DNA of 64,000 nt from an uncultured Veillonellaceae bacterium (GTDB lineage Bacteria > Bacillota > Negativicutes > Veillonellales > Veillonellaceae). Shown one piece after another: positions 35,240-45,879 of this stretch. The notes below the pieces were generated by a model. The model saw only the letters and a list, made by a program, of their open reading frames with translations, did no database searches and was not told the DNA's origin. The first letter of the stretch is position 1, and every line of letters begins with the position of its first letter. The position numbers and the translations under genes were made by a program. The stretch spans positions 434,001 to 498,000 of the forward strand of contig CAMBIX010000001.1 of the NCBI GenBank assembly GCA_945867815.1, in the 5' to 3' direction.

Positions 35240-36859
35240 TTAATAGGCTCTCTTAATCTCTACATTCGTATAATAATGATGCAATATTTTCTGATAATAG
35301 GTTGCATCTCCTGCAGGTGCCTGTTCTGCTAAGGCGGCAGCCCCCCATTGAGATAAGCCAAGGCCATGTCCCCAGCCATAGCCTTTTATATATACGGTAT
35401 CATTACCACCAGTAAACGTATGCTTAGCTCGTCCACCGGTCTCTGGCGATGCTGGTGGCTGCTCATTAATATAAAAATCAAATAAAGATGATTTTAAACC
35501 TAAAATAGCCATAAGCTTATCACCGGCAATAGTCCGTCGCCCATTACTGCCAACAAAAACAACCTGTTTAACACGACCCGATACGCCTCTATCAGCCGTC
35601 TGTATCGGTCTTGGTCCTAAAGGACTTAATTCGATAGAATACAAAGAACCAACACCCTTACCAGCCGACGCCAGTTTATATTCTAATTGCTGCTTTGTTA
35701 AATTAACCGTCCAAGCTGATGAACCACTATGTGCGTAATCCCTAACACCTCGTAAATAAGGTAAAACCGTTCCCCATACGTTTTCACTGTTCTCCGTATA
35801 GCCGCCGCCATCAGAATGAAAGACCGCATCAATCGGTTGCCCATTATAGTACATAACTTGCCCTCTTGTAGCATCCACGGCAGCATTAGTAGCTACATAT
35901 TCGCTATCTTTACCACCATACACTTGATTATAAGTCGTTGGTTCTACATCGTAGGCCTTATTTTTATTTTGATTCATATTATACAAGGCATAGGTTCTAG
36001 CAGCTACCGCCTGTGCTTCTAAAGCAGCCTTAGGCCAACTAGGAATAGCCTCTCTAGGCACAACACCATACAAATACTCTTCTAAGGGCACTACATTAAC
36101 AAGTCGCATAGCCCCATTAACCGCCGTTACTGATAAAACACCACGATAGGTATGCCCTAAGGTACGAAACAAAGTCTTTTCACGTCCTTGTGGCGACATG
36201 AAAAAAGCATACTGGCCAATAGCTCGTCCATTAGCATAGACCTGGTTACCACTAACCGTAATTGTTAACGGCACCTGTGGTGAACTTTGTAAAACCTTAC
36301 TATAAGCCAAGGTGTAAGCACCTAGTGGTGTAATTGGCATAACGGTTAAAGCCGACTGGCGACTACCTAACAGCACGCGTACATTAGGTTCCTTACTTTC
36401 GACTGGTGCTACTAACTTATCCGTTGTTACGGGATAAGACGGTAATACCGCTGTTTTGGGGTTCCTTGCAGCTATTGGTCTTGTTGCCTTCGAAACAGTT
36501 TTAAGACGATTCGATTCATACTTTGTTTTATTTGAAGATAGACTACGCAACTCCTGGGCCCTGTCAAGGCCGTACTTACGAGCATACGTAGAAGCAACCT
36601 TCTGTTGTGAACTCGTTCGACGGCTTACCGCTCGATTAGGCTCTTTACGTTGATTTCGTTCCACCCAGGATACACCATAAGGAGCACCATATTTCGCCTC
36701 ATAACGAGCCTTCCTAGCCTGTTCTTCCTCGGTGCCTCCACTTCTTCCTTGCTGCTGCACAGCTACTGTATAGGCCTGTGTTTGCACGGGGAGACTAGAA
36801 ACAAGACCGGCTAAACCTAATAAACAGGCCATCATAAGGATTTGCTTTTTCTGTCTCAT
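35240..36859 (-). CDS. SpoIID/LytB-domain cell-wall protein
   Basis: 539 aa with an N-terminal signal peptide ([21 protein letters not shown], likely cleaved after QTQA). A low-complexity Arg/Ser-rich linker (about residues 40-150) precedes the SpoIID domain: LNRV-type start [39 protein letters not shown] and the C-terminal [19 protein letters not shown]. SpoIID proteins are peptidoglycan lytic transglycosylases, first known from engulfment in sporulation. No sporulation genes occur here, so a vegetative wall role is likely. It overlaps the ruvB stop by four bases. Confidence 0.88.
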   Translation of the reverse strand: MRQKKQILMMACLLGLAGLVSSLPVQTQAYTVAVQQQGRSGGTEEEQARKARYEAKYGAPYGVSWVERNQRKEPNRAVSRRTSSQQKVASTYARKYGLDRAQELRSLSSNKTKYESNRLKTVSKATRPIAARNPKTAVLPSYPVTTDKLVAPVESKEPNVRVLLGSRQSALTVMPITPLGAYTLAYSKVLQSSPQVPLTITVSGNQVYANGRAIGQYAFFMSPQGREKTLFRTLGHTYRGVLSVTAVNGAMRLVNVVPLEEYLYGVVPREAIPSWPKAALEAQAVAARTYALYNMNQNKNKAYDVEPTTYNQVYGGKDSEYVATNAAVDATRGQVMYYNGQPIDAVFHSDGGGYTENSENVWGTVLPYLRGVRDYAHSGSSAWTVNLTKQQLEYKLASAGKGVGSLYSIELSPLGPRPIQTADRGVSGRVKQVVFVGSNGRRTIAGDKLMAILGLKSSLFDFYINEQPPASPETGGRAKHTFTGGNDTVYIKGYGWGHGLGLSQWGAAALAEQAPAGDATYYQKILHHYYTNVEIKRAY

Positions 36860-37869
36860 ACAGCACCCTTCTTTGGATATGGCAAGCCTAAATGTTCATA
36901 AGCCAAAGGCGTAGCGACTCGGCCCCTCACCGTCCTTGCCAATAAACCTAATTGTAATAAATAAGGTTCATATACATCCTCAATTGTTTCTCGTTCCTCA
37001 CTAACGGAAGCAGCAATCGTATCAATACCTACAGGCCCACCATTAAACTTACTTATAATAGAATGCAGTACGCGCCGATCAAGTCGATCTAACCCTAAGG
37101 AATCTACATCCAGCCGTCTTAAGGCATCATCAGCAATAGCTGCTGTAATAACCCCCTCACCAACAATCTGGGCTACATCCCGTACCCGCTTTAATAAACG
37201 ATTAGCAATACGTGGTGTTCCTCTAGAGCGTTTAGCAATTTCTCTAGCCCCTGCCTCCTCAATAGGAATATCTAAAATTTCGGCAGCTCGCGTAATAATA
37301 AGTTCTAATTCATTTTCCTTATAATACTCTAAACGGCTAATAACACCAAAACGATCCCTTAAAGGTGCAGCCAAAGCACCAGCCCGCGTAGTCGCCCCTA
37401 CCAAGGTAAATTTGGGCAAATCAATACGTACCGACCGTGCACTAGGTCCTTTACCTATGACTATATCTAAAGCATAATCTTCCATAGCCGAATAAAGCAC
37501 TTCTTCGACACTCCGAGATAAGCGATGAATTTCATCAATAAATAACACATCTCGTTCATCCAAATTAGTTAACAAAGCAGCTAAATCACCAGCCCGCTCT
37601 ATAGCCGGTCCAGAGGTAATGCGAAAATTAACTCCTAACTCATTAGCAATAATACCTGCCAAGGTTGTTTTACCTAGTCCTGGTGGACCATATAACAAGA
37701 CATGGTCTAAGGCTTCTTGGCGTTTCTTAGCGGCTTGTATAAAAATATCTAAATTTTCCTTGGCCTTTTCTTGCCCAATATATTCCTTAAAATATCGTGG
37801 ACGCAGACTATACTGCCAAGTATCTTCGTCTTTTTCATCCATCGAAACCAAACGCGTCTCTTCGTCCAT
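36856..37869 (-). CDS. ruvB: Holliday junction branch migration ATPase RuvB
   Basis: 337-aa AAA+ motor. Walker [12 protein letters not shown], Walker [12 protein letters not shown], sensor 1 [11 protein letters not shown], the arginine finger region PLRDRFG, and a C-terminal winged helix with [13 protein letters not shown]. It acts with RuvA and RuvC, both encoded directly upstream. Confidence 0.98.
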   Translation of the reverse strand: MDEETRLVSMDEKDEDTWQYSLRPRYFKEYIGQEKAKENLDIFIQAAKKRQEALDHVLLYGPPGLGKTTLAGIIANELGVNFRITSGPAIERAGDLAALLTNLDERDVLFIDEIHRLSRSVEEVLYSAMEDYALDIVIGKGPSARSVRIDLPKFTLVGATTRAGALAAPLRDRFGVISRLEYYKENELELIITRAAEILDIPIEEAGAREIAKRSRGTPRIANRLLKRVRDVAQIVGEGVITAAIADDALRRLDVDSLGLDRLDRRVLHSIISKFNGGPVGIDTIAASVSEERETIEDVYEPYLLQLGLLARTVRGRVATPLAYEHLGLPYPKKGAV

Positions 37870-37871
37870 GC

Positions 37872-38480
37872 TTATTTACCCTTTCCTAAGGCTGCTAAAG
37901 CCTTCTTAAGCAACTGGGCTGTATCCCCTGTCCCCATATCTAAACTAGCTAACACAGGGGCTACTTCTTCTTCCCTATAGCCTAAGCTAAGCAAAGCCGC
38001 TAATACTTCATTTTCTGGCTGCTCACCAGCTAAAATTGATACATCAGCCTGTGATACGGTATCCGCTGCTAATTGACCTATCGTGCCAATTTTATCTTTT
38101 AATTCTAACACTAGGCGTTCTGCTGATTTTTTACCTATACCTGGTAATTTTACCAAAGTCTTCACATCTGCATTCGCTACAGCCAAAGAAAAAGCCTGCG
38201 GTGATAAACCCGATAAAATGCCCAATCCCACTTTAGGACCTATACCTGATACGCCGATTAAGAGTAGGAAGAGCTTGTATTCTTCTTCTGTTATAAAACC
38301 ATATAACTGCAAGGCATCTTCTCTTACATTCATATAGGTATAAAGCATAGCCTCCTGACCTTGCTCCAACTGCGCCAAAGTCGCTTGCGACGCATACACG
38401 CGATAACCAACACCATGCACATCAATAAAACAAGCATCTAAAAAAATATGCGTTACCTGCCCTCGCAAATATCCAATCAT
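37872..38480 (-). CDS. ruvA: Holliday junction DNA helicase subunit RuvA
   Basis: 202 aa. It begins with [10 protein letters not shown], has the N-terminal OB fold (GVGYRVYAS), two HhH motifs ([13 protein letters not shown] and [19 protein letters not shown]) and a C-terminal domain III ([12 protein letters not shown]) that contacts RuvB. It is two bases from ruvB. Confidence 0.97.
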   Translation of the reverse strand: MIGYLRGQVTHIFLDACFIDVHGVGYRVYASQATLAQLEQGQEAMLYTYMNVREDALQLYGFITEEEYKLFLLLIGVSGIGPKVGLGILSGLSPQAFSLAVANADVKTLVKLPGIGKKSAERLVLELKDKIGTIGQLAADTVSQADVSILAGEQPENEVLAALLSLGYREEEVAPVLASLDMGTGDTAQLLKKALAALGKGK

Positions 38481-38495
38481 TATCTCTTACCTTTT

Positions 38496-38996
38496 CTATA
38501 CTTGAATCCGTCGTTTTAATCGGTCTGCATGAGAACTATGAGCGGTACAAATAGCAGCTGCTAAAGCATCCGCCGTATCATCAGGACGAATTTTTTCACG
38601 AATGCCCAATATATTCATAGTCATATAGGTTACTTGCTCTTTGGTCGCCTTACCATAACCAACCACGGCCTGTTTAATCTGTAAAGGAGTGTATTCATAT
38701 ATAGGCAAGCGCTGCTGATGAGCGGCTAACAAAATAACCCCTCTCGCCTGTCCCACAGTAATCGCCGTTGTTACATTTCGATTAAAAAACAACTCTTCTA
38801 CACCGAACTTATCCGGCTTATATTCTTCTAATATATCACTTAATTCATTAAATAAAATCTCTAATCTAGCGGCATCGCTTTTATCAGGCGTTGTGGTAAT
38901 CGCTCCATAAGTAACAGGTATAAGCCGGCTGCCTTTTACATCAATAATGCCATAACCACAAATGGCTGTTCCTGGGTCAATACCGATAATCCGCAT
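38496..38996 (-). CDS. ruvC: Holliday junction resolvase RuvC
   Basis: 166 aa, RNase H-like fold. The catalytic acidic residues are in IIGIDPGTAICGYG (Asp7), GVEELFFNRN (Glu pair) and RPDDTADALAAAIC near the C-terminus. It is upstream of ruvA, giving the order ruvC-ruvA-ruvB. Confidence 0.97.
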   Translation of the reverse strand: MRIIGIDPGTAICGYGIIDVKGSRLIPVTYGAITTTPDKSDAARLEILFNELSDILEEYKPDKFGVEELFFNRNVTTAITVGQARGVILLAAHQQRLPIYEYTPLQIKQAVVGYGKATKEQVTYMTMNILGIREKIRPDDTADALAAAICTAHSSHADRLKRRIQV

Positions 38997-39002
38997 CTAT
39001 CC

Positions 39003-39887
39003 CTAAGCCTCTTCTTTCTCGTACTTAGTCCATACATTAGCTAGCTGAGCCATTTCTTCAAGTAACAAGGTTTCTCCCCGTCGCTGTCCATCAATACCAG
39101 CCTCTTCTAAAATAGCTGCAATCGCTTCTTTACTTAAGCCAGTCGTCCGCATTGAATTAGCGAAGGTCTTACGCCGTTGAGCAAAAGCCGCTTTAGCCAC
39201 CCGAAAGAAACGTTTCTCTTCCAATACATCAACAGGTGGTCTATCTCTTAAAATACACTTAATAACTGCACTTGTCACTTCCGGTGCCGGTAAGAAAGCC
39301 TTTGGCGGCACATCGAGCACAATCTCTGGCTTCGTATAATACTGAATAGCTACAGATAAGGCGCCATAGAGCTTACTGCCTGGACCTGCAATCATCCGTT
39401 CTGCCACTTCCCGCTGTACCATCATAACCATACGCTCTATAGGCAAATGACTTTCTAACAAAGAAAGAACAATCGGTGTTGTAATATAATAAGGCAAATT
39501 TGCCACCACTTTAAAAGGCTTATGCCCCATAATATCTGGCAAATTAACTTTTAGTACATCCCCTTGAATAATATCCACATTGGTATAACCATCTAAGGTA
39601 TGCGCCAAAATATCTGGTAAGCGCTTATCTAATTCAACAGCCTTAACCTGAGCACCAGATTCTGCCAATCCCTGCGTTAAGGTTCCAATACCTGGACCTA
39701 TTTCAAGTACTTGATCGGTCTCGCTAAGATCAGCCGCCTCTACAATTGTATCAACGACGGACCGACGAATTAAAAAATTTTGGCCTAATTTCTTACTCAT
39801 GTGCAAGCCAAAGCGCTTACATACATAATGAACCACCTCTGGGCTGGCAATCACTGGGTGTATCGGCTTTGCTTGGTCTATTGGCAT
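39003..39887 (-). CDS. rsmA: 16S rRNA dimethyladenosine transferase (KsgA)
   Basis: 294 aa. It dimethylates A1518 and A1519 near the 3' end of 16S rRNA. SKKLGQNFLIRRSVVD, the SAM loop LEIGPGIGTLTQGLA, the catalytic NLPYYITTPIV and FAQRRKTFANSM all match. It overlaps rnmV by ten bases, the usual pairing in Bacillota. Confidence 0.97.
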   Translation of the reverse strand: MPIDQAKPIHPVIASPEVVHYVCKRFGLHMSKKLGQNFLIRRSVVDTIVEAADLSETDQVLEIGPGIGTLTQGLAESGAQVKAVELDKRLPDILAHTLDGYTNVDIIQGDVLKVNLPDIMGHKPFKVVANLPYYITTPIVLSLLESHLPIERMVMMVQREVAERMIAGPGSKLYGALSVAIQYYTKPEIVLDVPPKAFLPAPEVTSAVIKCILRDRPPVDVLEEKRFFRVAKAAFAQRRKTFANSMRTTGLSKEAIAAILEEAGIDGQRRGETLLLEEMAQLANVWTKYEKEEA

Positions 39888-40429
39888 ATTTTTACAATCT
39901 CCTTATCTTCTAGCGCCTCTTCAAAGGCGTCTCTTGTAACATTATAATGATTCAATCGATATAAAAATTGCTTCCCATTCCCATAACCAATACCTAGCTT
40001 AGCCCCTAAGTCACTACGCCGTGCTACACTATCAGGTTGTCCTACTAAATGATGCTGTATTAAATCATCCATAGTAAATAAATCACTGGAAGACCATGAA
40101 TGTGTATGCAGGGCCGCTAAGGCTTTGCGAATAGACCCTGGCGATGCTTGTTCAATTCCTATATCTTCATTAGCAAAGGCCTCGTCTCTAGGCACAAAAG
40201 CATGTAAGGCATTAGGAAACTTCTTACTCAAAAACCGACGAATGCGTTCGCCTGCTGTATCAGGATCCGTTAATATAATAATGCCCCTTTTTTCATAGGC
40301 AACAGCAATTTGCTTAAGCACCGCTTTACGCAATGTAAATCCTTCGGTCGCTATGCATTCCGCATCAACCGCCTTGGCTATTTGCTGTATATCCGACTTA
40401 CCTTCAACCACCAATACTTCCTTTAACAT
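39878..40429 (-). CDS. rnmV: Ribonuclease M5
   Basis: 183-aa TOPRIM nuclease that matures 5S rRNA. The N-terminal EVLVVEGKSDI holds the TOPRIM Glu and IIILTDPDTAGERIRR the DxD. The C-terminal domain has GIGYGNGKQFLYRLNHYNV. The context (next to rsmA and a G5/3D protein) matches the conserved Bacillota yabE-rnmV-ksgA locus. Confidence 0.95.
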   Translation of the reverse strand: MLKEVLVVEGKSDIQQIAKAVDAECIATEGFTLRKAVLKQIAVAYEKRGIIILTDPDTAGERIRRFLSKKFPNALHAFVPRDEAFANEDIGIEQASPGSIRKALAALHTHSWSSSDLFTMDDLIQHHLVGQPDSVARRSDLGAKLGIGYGNGKQFLYRLNHYNVTRDAFEEALEDKEIVKICQ

Positions 40430-40473
40430 CCATCAGCCTCCATGCTTACCATGATTAGTAATCTATCCTCTCT

Positions 40474-40502
40474 ATTATACAAAAAAAATAAGGTGCGGTA
40501 AA
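40474..40502 (-). promoter_or_regulatory. Probable rnmV promoter
   Basis: Minus-strand TTTACC (40502-40497), a 17-base spacer and a perfect TATAAT (40479-40474). The -35 lies inside the upstream terminator stem. Confidence 0.55.
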
Positions 40503-40518
40503 ATCACCACACCCTATT
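40481..40518 (-). terminator. Terminator of the G5/3D gene
   Basis: A 13-base stem with two G-U pairs as minus-strand RNA (arms 40506-40518 and 40487-40499), followed by eight T. It overlaps the -35 of the next promoter. Confidence 0.9.
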
Positions 40519-40571
40519 TCTATATTTTAGCAAAACTCTTATAAAAGTCAGACCCTAAAAGAAGTCATATA

Positions 40572-41576
40572 TTAAGACAATACATACACTTCTACATTCC
40601 GACGACCAAAGTCCATAGCTTCACCATAAGTATCCATTAGTAAGTCAATACGATTACCTTGAATAGCTCCCCCTGTGTCAGCCGCAATAGCTTCACCATA
40701 ACCTGGTATATACAAGCGTGTACCTAAAGGAATAACACTTGGGTCAACAGCAACTACCCCTCGTTGAGCAACCATACCACTAGCAGTAATACCATTACCA
40801 TCACCATCAGCTGGTGTATAAGCTGTCGCATTCATCGTAATCACTTCACGATAAGCAGACGTACCAGAGTCAGTAGCTACTGCATTTTGCTTGGTCCCTA
40901 CCTTAATAATTCGTGGAACCATCTGAGTAATTACTTTCTTATTGGTAATATCATGAATAACAGCCTTACCATTTTCATAATAAACCGTTTCTGTTACTTC
41001 TTCTGTACCAACAGAACCAGCTTGTGCTACCTCTTCTTGACCTGATGGTAAGTTCGCATCTGGTTCACGTACTGTCTGTACTTCGATTGGTCGTTCATAG
41101 GAATTAACAGCATGACCAGTAATATGAGCAATAGTTACCTTGCTACCTGTCTTAAGTAATATCTTATCATCACCTAAAGGCATATACTTAGGCGCTGTGT
41201 AACCTAAGGAATCAGCCAAGGCACGAGGACTTGTCTTCGTCGTCATAACTGTTTTAGTCTGTCCATCAACAGTTACGGTTACTGGAAATGCTCTAATTAC
41301 AGAAATCACTGTACCATTTTCAATAGTACTTGTATTCGGTTTAGCTTCATCTTCTTTAGACAGGGTTACACCCGCTGCCTTCAAGATGCCATCAGTCGAT
41401 GTTAAATGTGTTTCAATAGTGTGTGTCTGTCCGTCTGCCACAACGGTAACGGTCTTATTATTCCACGCAAAACCAGTTAGGGTTACAAACACAACCATTA
41501 CGAGTATGAAAAGCATAGTCATACGACGTTTACTCTTAGTTAAGAGTTGCTTTCCTGTTATCAAATGTTTTGTCAT
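40572..41576 (-). CDS. YabE-like G5/3D-domain cell-wall protein
   Basis: 334 aa. An N-terminal membrane anchor or signal (about residues 18-40: RRMTMLFILVMVVFVTLTG) precedes two DUF348 repeats (KTVTVVADGQTHTIE and FPVTVTVDGQTKTVM), a G5 domain (residues about 190-235, ETVYYENGKAVI) and a C-terminal 3D domain (ATAYTPADG, IPLGTRLYIPGYG, ADTGGAIQGNRIDLLM) with its three aspartates. This is the architecture of YabE/Rpf-like muralytic enzymes. It stands at the conserved place upstream of rnmV, with its own strong promoter and terminator. Confidence 0.92.
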   Translation of the reverse strand: MTKHLITGKQLLTKSKRRMTMLFILVMVVFVTLTGFAWNNKTVTVVADGQTHTIETHLTSTDGILKAAGVTLSKEDEAKPNTSTIENGTVISVIRAFPVTVTVDGQTKTVMTTKTSPRALADSLGYTAPKYMPLGDDKILLKTGSKVTIAHITGHAVNSYERPIEVQTVREPDANLPSGQEEVAQAGSVGTEEVTETVYYENGKAVIHDITNKKVITQMVPRIIKVGTKQNAVATDSGTSAYREVITMNATAYTPADGDGNGITASGMVAQRGVVAVDPSVIPLGTRLYIPGYGEAIAADTGGAIQGNRIDLLMDTYGEAMDFGRRNVEVYVLS

Positions 41577-41597
41577 TTCGTCCCTCCTGTGGTTGCC

Positions 41598-41626
41598 ATT
41601 CTACCATGCAGGGATAGGGTTGTCAA
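41598..41626 (-). promoter_or_regulatory. Promoter of the G5/3D gene
   Basis: Minus-strand TTGACA (41626-41621), a 17-base spacer and TAGAAT (41603-41598). The start codon is only about 20 bases from the -10, so the leader is very short, with AGGAGGG in it. Confidence 0.85.
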
Positions 41627-42040
41627 ATTTCGTATATGTGTTCATTTTATAAACACTTTTAAAATATAGGTTTATTCATTTACAACCTAGTATTTGTTCT
41701 ATTTAATTTGTACGCATACAATAGACATAGTAATAAACTCTCTTCTTCAATTCTTCTCTTGATTTAATTTTTTCTTTATATTCTTAATCAATTCTCATTA
41801 TTGTCAATTAATAAGTGCTAATCAATTTATAAGGGTCTATCTTTCCCTTACGCATGGGATAGAGTCTTATTATGCCTTTAAGTCATAGCTTTATTTTAAA
41901 AATTTATTTTGCCATAACTTTCTATACTAAGGTAAGCTCATTTTAGCAATTTAAATTTTATTTAAATGTCCGCCTTGAAGAAAGTCAAAAAATCACGTCC
42001 TGTTAGTTAATTCTTATTTTTAACGTTTTGCATAAATAAG
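41627..42040. other. AT-rich gap between ppk and the G5/3D gene
   Basis: About 410 bases with no ORF that has a ribosome-binding site. The only structure I see is an imperfect hairpin at 41831-41868 that resembles a worn member of the structured hairpin family. Confidence 0.5.
41831..41868 (+). repeat. Imperfect hairpin, possible decayed family member
   Basis: AAGGGTCTATC and GATAGAGTCTT pair with one mismatch and one G-U pair as plus-strand RNA, enclosing TTTCCCTTACGCATGG. The GGGTCTAT...TTCCC part resembles the outer arm at 29412-29426 and CCCTTACG the element at 47526-47583. Confidence 0.4.
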
Positions 42041-42100
42041 AAGAAAATCTATGCATTATAAATATTAATAACTTCTTAAAATACCTATAACGCATAGATT
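42040..42100 (-). terminator. Terminator of the polyphosphate operon
   Basis: 15-base arms (42086-42100 and 42046-42060) with one G-U pair on the minus strand and a 25-base loop, followed by TTTTCTTCTTATTT. Confidence 0.65.
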
Positions 42101-42140
42101 GTATTGTCTTATTTTTCTATTTTGCTCTATTTGTTCGTTA

Positions 42141-44291
42141 TTATTTATGTATTTGTTCGTCTTTCATAGACGTATTATACATTGGCTGCATACGTTCAAT
42201 CACAGTTTCTTTGGGTATTTCTTGTGCTTCCTGTGCTTCTTTCATAAGAATTTCCTGCACATTCACCTTATCTTCCTTAGCTACTAATTTACGATAAGAA
42301 CCATCAGCTCGCATAACATGAGCCTTCTGATTATCTCGTAAATACAAGTCTAATATATGACGAATACGAGCCTTATGACGAGCATCTTCAATAGGAATCA
42401 TTAATTCAACCCGTTCATTCAAATTACGTGGCATCCAGTCTGCACTAGAAATAAACACGTCATGACGACCGGCATTTCTAAAATAGAACAAGCGATGATG
42501 TTCCAAGAAACGTCCTACAATTGAGCGGACCTGAATATTTTCACTAACTCCTTCCATACCTGGCCTCAAGGTACAAATACCTCGTACGATTAAATCAATT
42601 TTAACGCCCTTAGAAGAGGCTTCATACAGTTTAGCAATAACGCCCTTATCCAGCAAGGAATTCATCTTAGCAATTATATAGGCTTCTTGCCCTGCTTCTG
42701 CACAAGCAATTTCATTATCTATGTGCTCTATGATTTTTTCCCTTAAATTTAAAGGGGCTACAATTAATTTGTTCCATAAAGGTGGATCCGAATACCCTGA
42801 AATCAGATTAAAGAAGGCCGATGCGTCTTCCCCATATTCATCATTACAAGTAAAAATCCCGCAATCTGTATACATTTTAGCTGTTTTACCATTATAGTTG
42901 CCTGTTGCTAAATGCACATACCGCCGAATAGCATCTGGTTCCCGTCGAACAACCATGGTAATCTTAGAATGCGTCTTTAACCCTTTTAAACCGTAAATAA
43001 CATGGCAGCCCGCCTTTTCCAGGCGTCGAGCCATAATGATATTATTTTCTTCATCAAAACGGGCCTTAACTTCCATTAAAACGGTTACTTGTTTACCCCT
43101 ATCAGCGGCTTTAACCAAGGCGGCAATAATTGGAGAATCACCACTTACCCTATATAGAGTCTGCTTAATAGCCAGCACCTGCTCATCTTCAGCGGCTTGA
43201 GCTACAAAATTTTCTACTGCCTTAAAAGTTTCAAAAGGATGATGAACAAAAATATCATGCTTACGAATGGCCGTAAACAAATGAGCCCTATCTTCATGCA
43301 CAAGTTCCGCTGGTATACAAGATGTAAATGGCTTATAACGTAAATGGTCATAACCAGCTATGCCACAAAGAGGAAAATACATAGTCGTATCCAAAGCACC
43401 AGGAATCATATACACATCTTTTTTGGATAACTGTAAACTCTTTAATAAGAAAGCTAGTAGGTCTCGTTCCTTGCTTTCCACAACTTCTAGGCGAACTACA
43501 TCACCATGACGACGCTGTTTTAAGGAGCGTTCCATTTCCCTTAATAAATTTTGACTTTCCTCTTCATCAATTTCTAAATCCGCATCCCGCGTAACACGGA
43601 AGGTTAAGGAAGATAAAACGCGATAGCCATTAAAGAAGGCCTGACTATAAAAATTAATAACATCTTCTAAATAAACAAATTTATGAATTTTCTTAGAATG
43701 ACAAGGAATTTCAATCATGCGGGATAAAACCGATGGAATCGGCAAAATAACCGTTTTAGGCTGCGCATCTTCCTCATCAAGTGCTTCTCTTTTTTCAATG
43801 CGTATAACCGTATTAATCGTTTTATTAGCTAAGAAAGGAAAGGGATGACCAGAGTCAACAGCTAAGGGGGTAACAACGGGGTAAATTTCCCGTTCAAAAT
43901 GCTCTTTTAACCAATCTTTTTCCTCTCCACTTAAATCATCAGGCCTAACAAAGAAAATATTTTCTTTTTCTAAGGCCGCTAGTACCTTCTTCATATAAGC
44001 ATATTGAACCCGTACTAGCCGTTTAGCTGATTCATCAATGGCCTTTAACTGAGCTGGCGCATCCATATGAGCTGCATCATAACGGACAATACCATTAGCG
44101 GCCTGATGTTTTAATCCCGCTACACGAATCATAAAAAATTCATCTAAATTCGAACTCGCTATTGCTAAAAATTTCAATTTCTCTAGCAAGGGATTGGATG
44201 TGTCAATAGCTTCTTGGACAACACGCTGATTAAACTTCAACCAAGACAATTCGCGATTAAAATAATATTTTGAAGATTCAAAGACATTCAT
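42141..44291 (-). CDS. ppk1: Polyphosphate kinase
   Basis: 716 aa PPK1. It reversibly polymerises the gamma-phosphate of ATP into polyphosphate. N-domain YYFNRELSWLKFNQRVVQEA, the head domain, then the two PLD-like catalytic domains with THSKITMVVRRE (phosphorylated His), YVHLATGNYNGKTAKMYTD and, later, FYFRNAGRHDVFISSADWMPRNL. It overlaps the upstream Ppx-like gene by four bases. Synthesis and breakdown of polyphosphate are therefore co-expressed. Confidence 0.97.
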   Translation of the reverse strand: MNVFESSKYYFNRELSWLKFNQRVVQEAIDTSNPLLEKLKFLAIASSNLDEFFMIRVAGLKHQAANGIVRYDAAHMDAPAQLKAIDESAKRLVRVQYAYMKKVLAALEKENIFFVRPDDLSGEEKDWLKEHFEREIYPVVTPLAVDSGHPFPFLANKTINTVIRIEKREALDEEDAQPKTVILPIPSVLSRMIEIPCHSKKIHKFVYLEDVINFYSQAFFNGYRVLSSLTFRVTRDADLEIDEEESQNLLREMERSLKQRRHGDVVRLEVVESKERDLLAFLLKSLQLSKKDVYMIPGALDTTMYFPLCGIAGYDHLRYKPFTSCIPAELVHEDRAHLFTAIRKHDIFVHHPFETFKAVENFVAQAAEDEQVLAIKQTLYRVSGDSPIIAALVKAADRGKQVTVLMEVKARFDEENNIIMARRLEKAGCHVIYGLKGLKTHSKITMVVRREPDAIRRYVHLATGNYNGKTAKMYTDCGIFTCNDEYGEDASAFFNLISGYSDPPLWNKLIVAPLNLREKIIEHIDNEIACAEAGQEAYIIAKMNSLLDKGVIAKLYEASSKGVKIDLIVRGICTLRPGMEGVSENIQVRSIVGRFLEHHRLFYFRNAGRHDVFISSADWMPRNLNERVELMIPIEDARHKARIRHILDLYLRDNQKAHVMRADGSYRKLVAKEDKVNVQEILMKEAQEAQEIPKETVIERMQPMYNTSMKDEQIHK

Positions 44292-45862
44292 TTACTTTCG
44301 CCGCCTCGTTTCCACTCTACTGCCAAACCAAACACAGAATTAAAATAGCCTACATCACGCATAAAGGTTAGTTGCTCTAAAAATACATTTTGCTTTGTAT
44401 TAACCGTAACAATCAGCTTCTTTTCTTGTTCTAAAACAGTTACATCAATCGATTGTATTTTTTGTTCATAAGAAGCATCTAAATCTTTAGCCAGGCGAAT
44501 GATGGCAACCAGTTTCATAATCTGTCGTTTATCTACTTCATCCAATTCTCTAAATTGTGCATCCGCATCACTAGGATAGCCCTTATAGTGATAATAAACA
44601 ACATTAGCGACAACTCGCTTTTCATCATCTGTCAGGCCAAAAATATCAGAGCCCATAACAATATGATAGGCATGTTCACTATTATTACGCAGACTCACGA
44701 ACTTACCTACTTCTGACAAGACAGCAGCTATCCGATATAAATATAAAGAACGAGCTGATACGCCATGCCCTTCTAAAGCTTTACAAAACTGGAGCCCAAA
44801 TCGTTCGATTTTCTTTGTGTAAGCCTCATCAATCTGATAATGCCGAGCCATAGACCAGGCTAATCGCACATTCTGTTCTCGCATGATTTCTAAAAACGGA
44901 TGATGACTACGTTCGGCTCCATAATAAAGAGAAATCCCATCGACTAGACTTAAAGGACTCGTAACAATTATTTGTGGCTGCGCCATCTGACAAATAACAT
45001 GGTATAAAAGAAGAGTTGGCACCAATATATTAGCCCGGTGTTCTTGAATATGATAGCGATTAACCATTTTGGTTACACTAACGCCATGGAAGGACTCTAC
45101 AAAATCAGTTAACACCGATACATCCACTTCTTGTTCTTGCCCATTGGTTACTGGATACCCCATAAAACCAGATAATTGCTGGGCTTCATCACCAGCTAAA
45201 ACTAAATAACGAATAGGATAGGCTTTCATCTCATCTTCAAGGGGAGCCAGCATACTATGTAAGTAATCATGGATAGCACATGGGAAAGATAAAGACGCCC
45301 GTTGATTCCTTGAAAACAATTCTAATACACGCAAAGAACCTAGATGAATATTTTCTTGTAATTTTAAACTTCCCTTATACCAAATAGAAATCCCTACTCC
45401 GCCCGAAGTAATATCCAAGAATAAAACGGCTTCATCCGACCGTTGCTGGGTAATCCCCTTTTGATATAAATGATAATACAGGCCAAAATACTTATAATAA
45501 ATTTCCTTAGGCATATCAATAACTGTCATCATAAGGCCTGTTTGAACATAGATCTGGTCTAATATATTACGCCGATTTTCTGCCTCACGAACAACGGCTG
45601 TACCAACCACCTGATAATCACTAATACCATAATCTTTTAAGAGTTGTACATAACCTCGTAAGGTACGACATATTTCATCAATCGTCTCAAAAGATAAGGA
45701 ATGATTGCGAAAGACCTCTTCCCCAAAGGTCACATCCCGTTCAGCCCTCTCTAAGAGCTGCAGATTAACTAGTGATGTATATTCAAAAATCGACACACTC
45801 ATTCGACTAGCCCCTACATGGATAATACCAAACCGCATAGGTGCCTTTACTGCTGCCTTCAT
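44288..45862 (-). CDS. Ppx/GppA-like paralogue with degenerate active sites
   Basis: 524 aa, same layout as the neighbouring Ppx: two actin-like lobes and a C-terminal HD-like domain. The key residues differ. The phosphate-1 loop DLGSNS of the neighbour is here HVGASR. DLGGASVE becomes DITSGGVGI, and the HDIG of the HD domain is SEVG. It may be a non-catalytic regulator of the polyphosphate enzymes. The frame is open to 45901, but the ATG at 45862 has AGAAGG seven bases upstream and lies 18 bases after the ppx stop. It is coupled to ppk1 by a four-base overlap. Confidence 0.8.
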   Translation of the reverse strand: MKAAVKAPMRFGIIHVGASRMSVSIFEYTSLVNLQLLERAERDVTFGEEVFRNHSLSFETIDEICRTLRGYVQLLKDYGISDYQVVGTAVVREAENRRNILDQIYVQTGLMMTVIDMPKEIYYKYFGLYYHLYQKGITQQRSDEAVLFLDITSGGVGISIWYKGSLKLQENIHLGSLRVLELFSRNQRASLSFPCAIHDYLHSMLAPLEDEMKAYPIRYLVLAGDEAQQLSGFMGYPVTNGQEQEVDVSVLTDFVESFHGVSVTKMVNRYHIQEHRANILVPTLLLYHVICQMAQPQIIVTSPLSLVDGISLYYGAERSHHPFLEIMREQNVRLAWSMARHYQIDEAYTKKIERFGLQFCKALEGHGVSARSLYLYRIAAVLSEVGKFVSLRNNSEHAYHIVMGSDIFGLTDDEKRVVANVVYYHYKGYPSDADAQFRELDEVDKRQIMKLVAIIRLAKDLDASYEQKIQSIDVTVLEQEKKLIVTVNTKQNVFLEQLTFMRDVGYFNSVFGLAVEWKRGGESK

Positions 45863-45879
45863 TACGTAACCTTCTTTCC

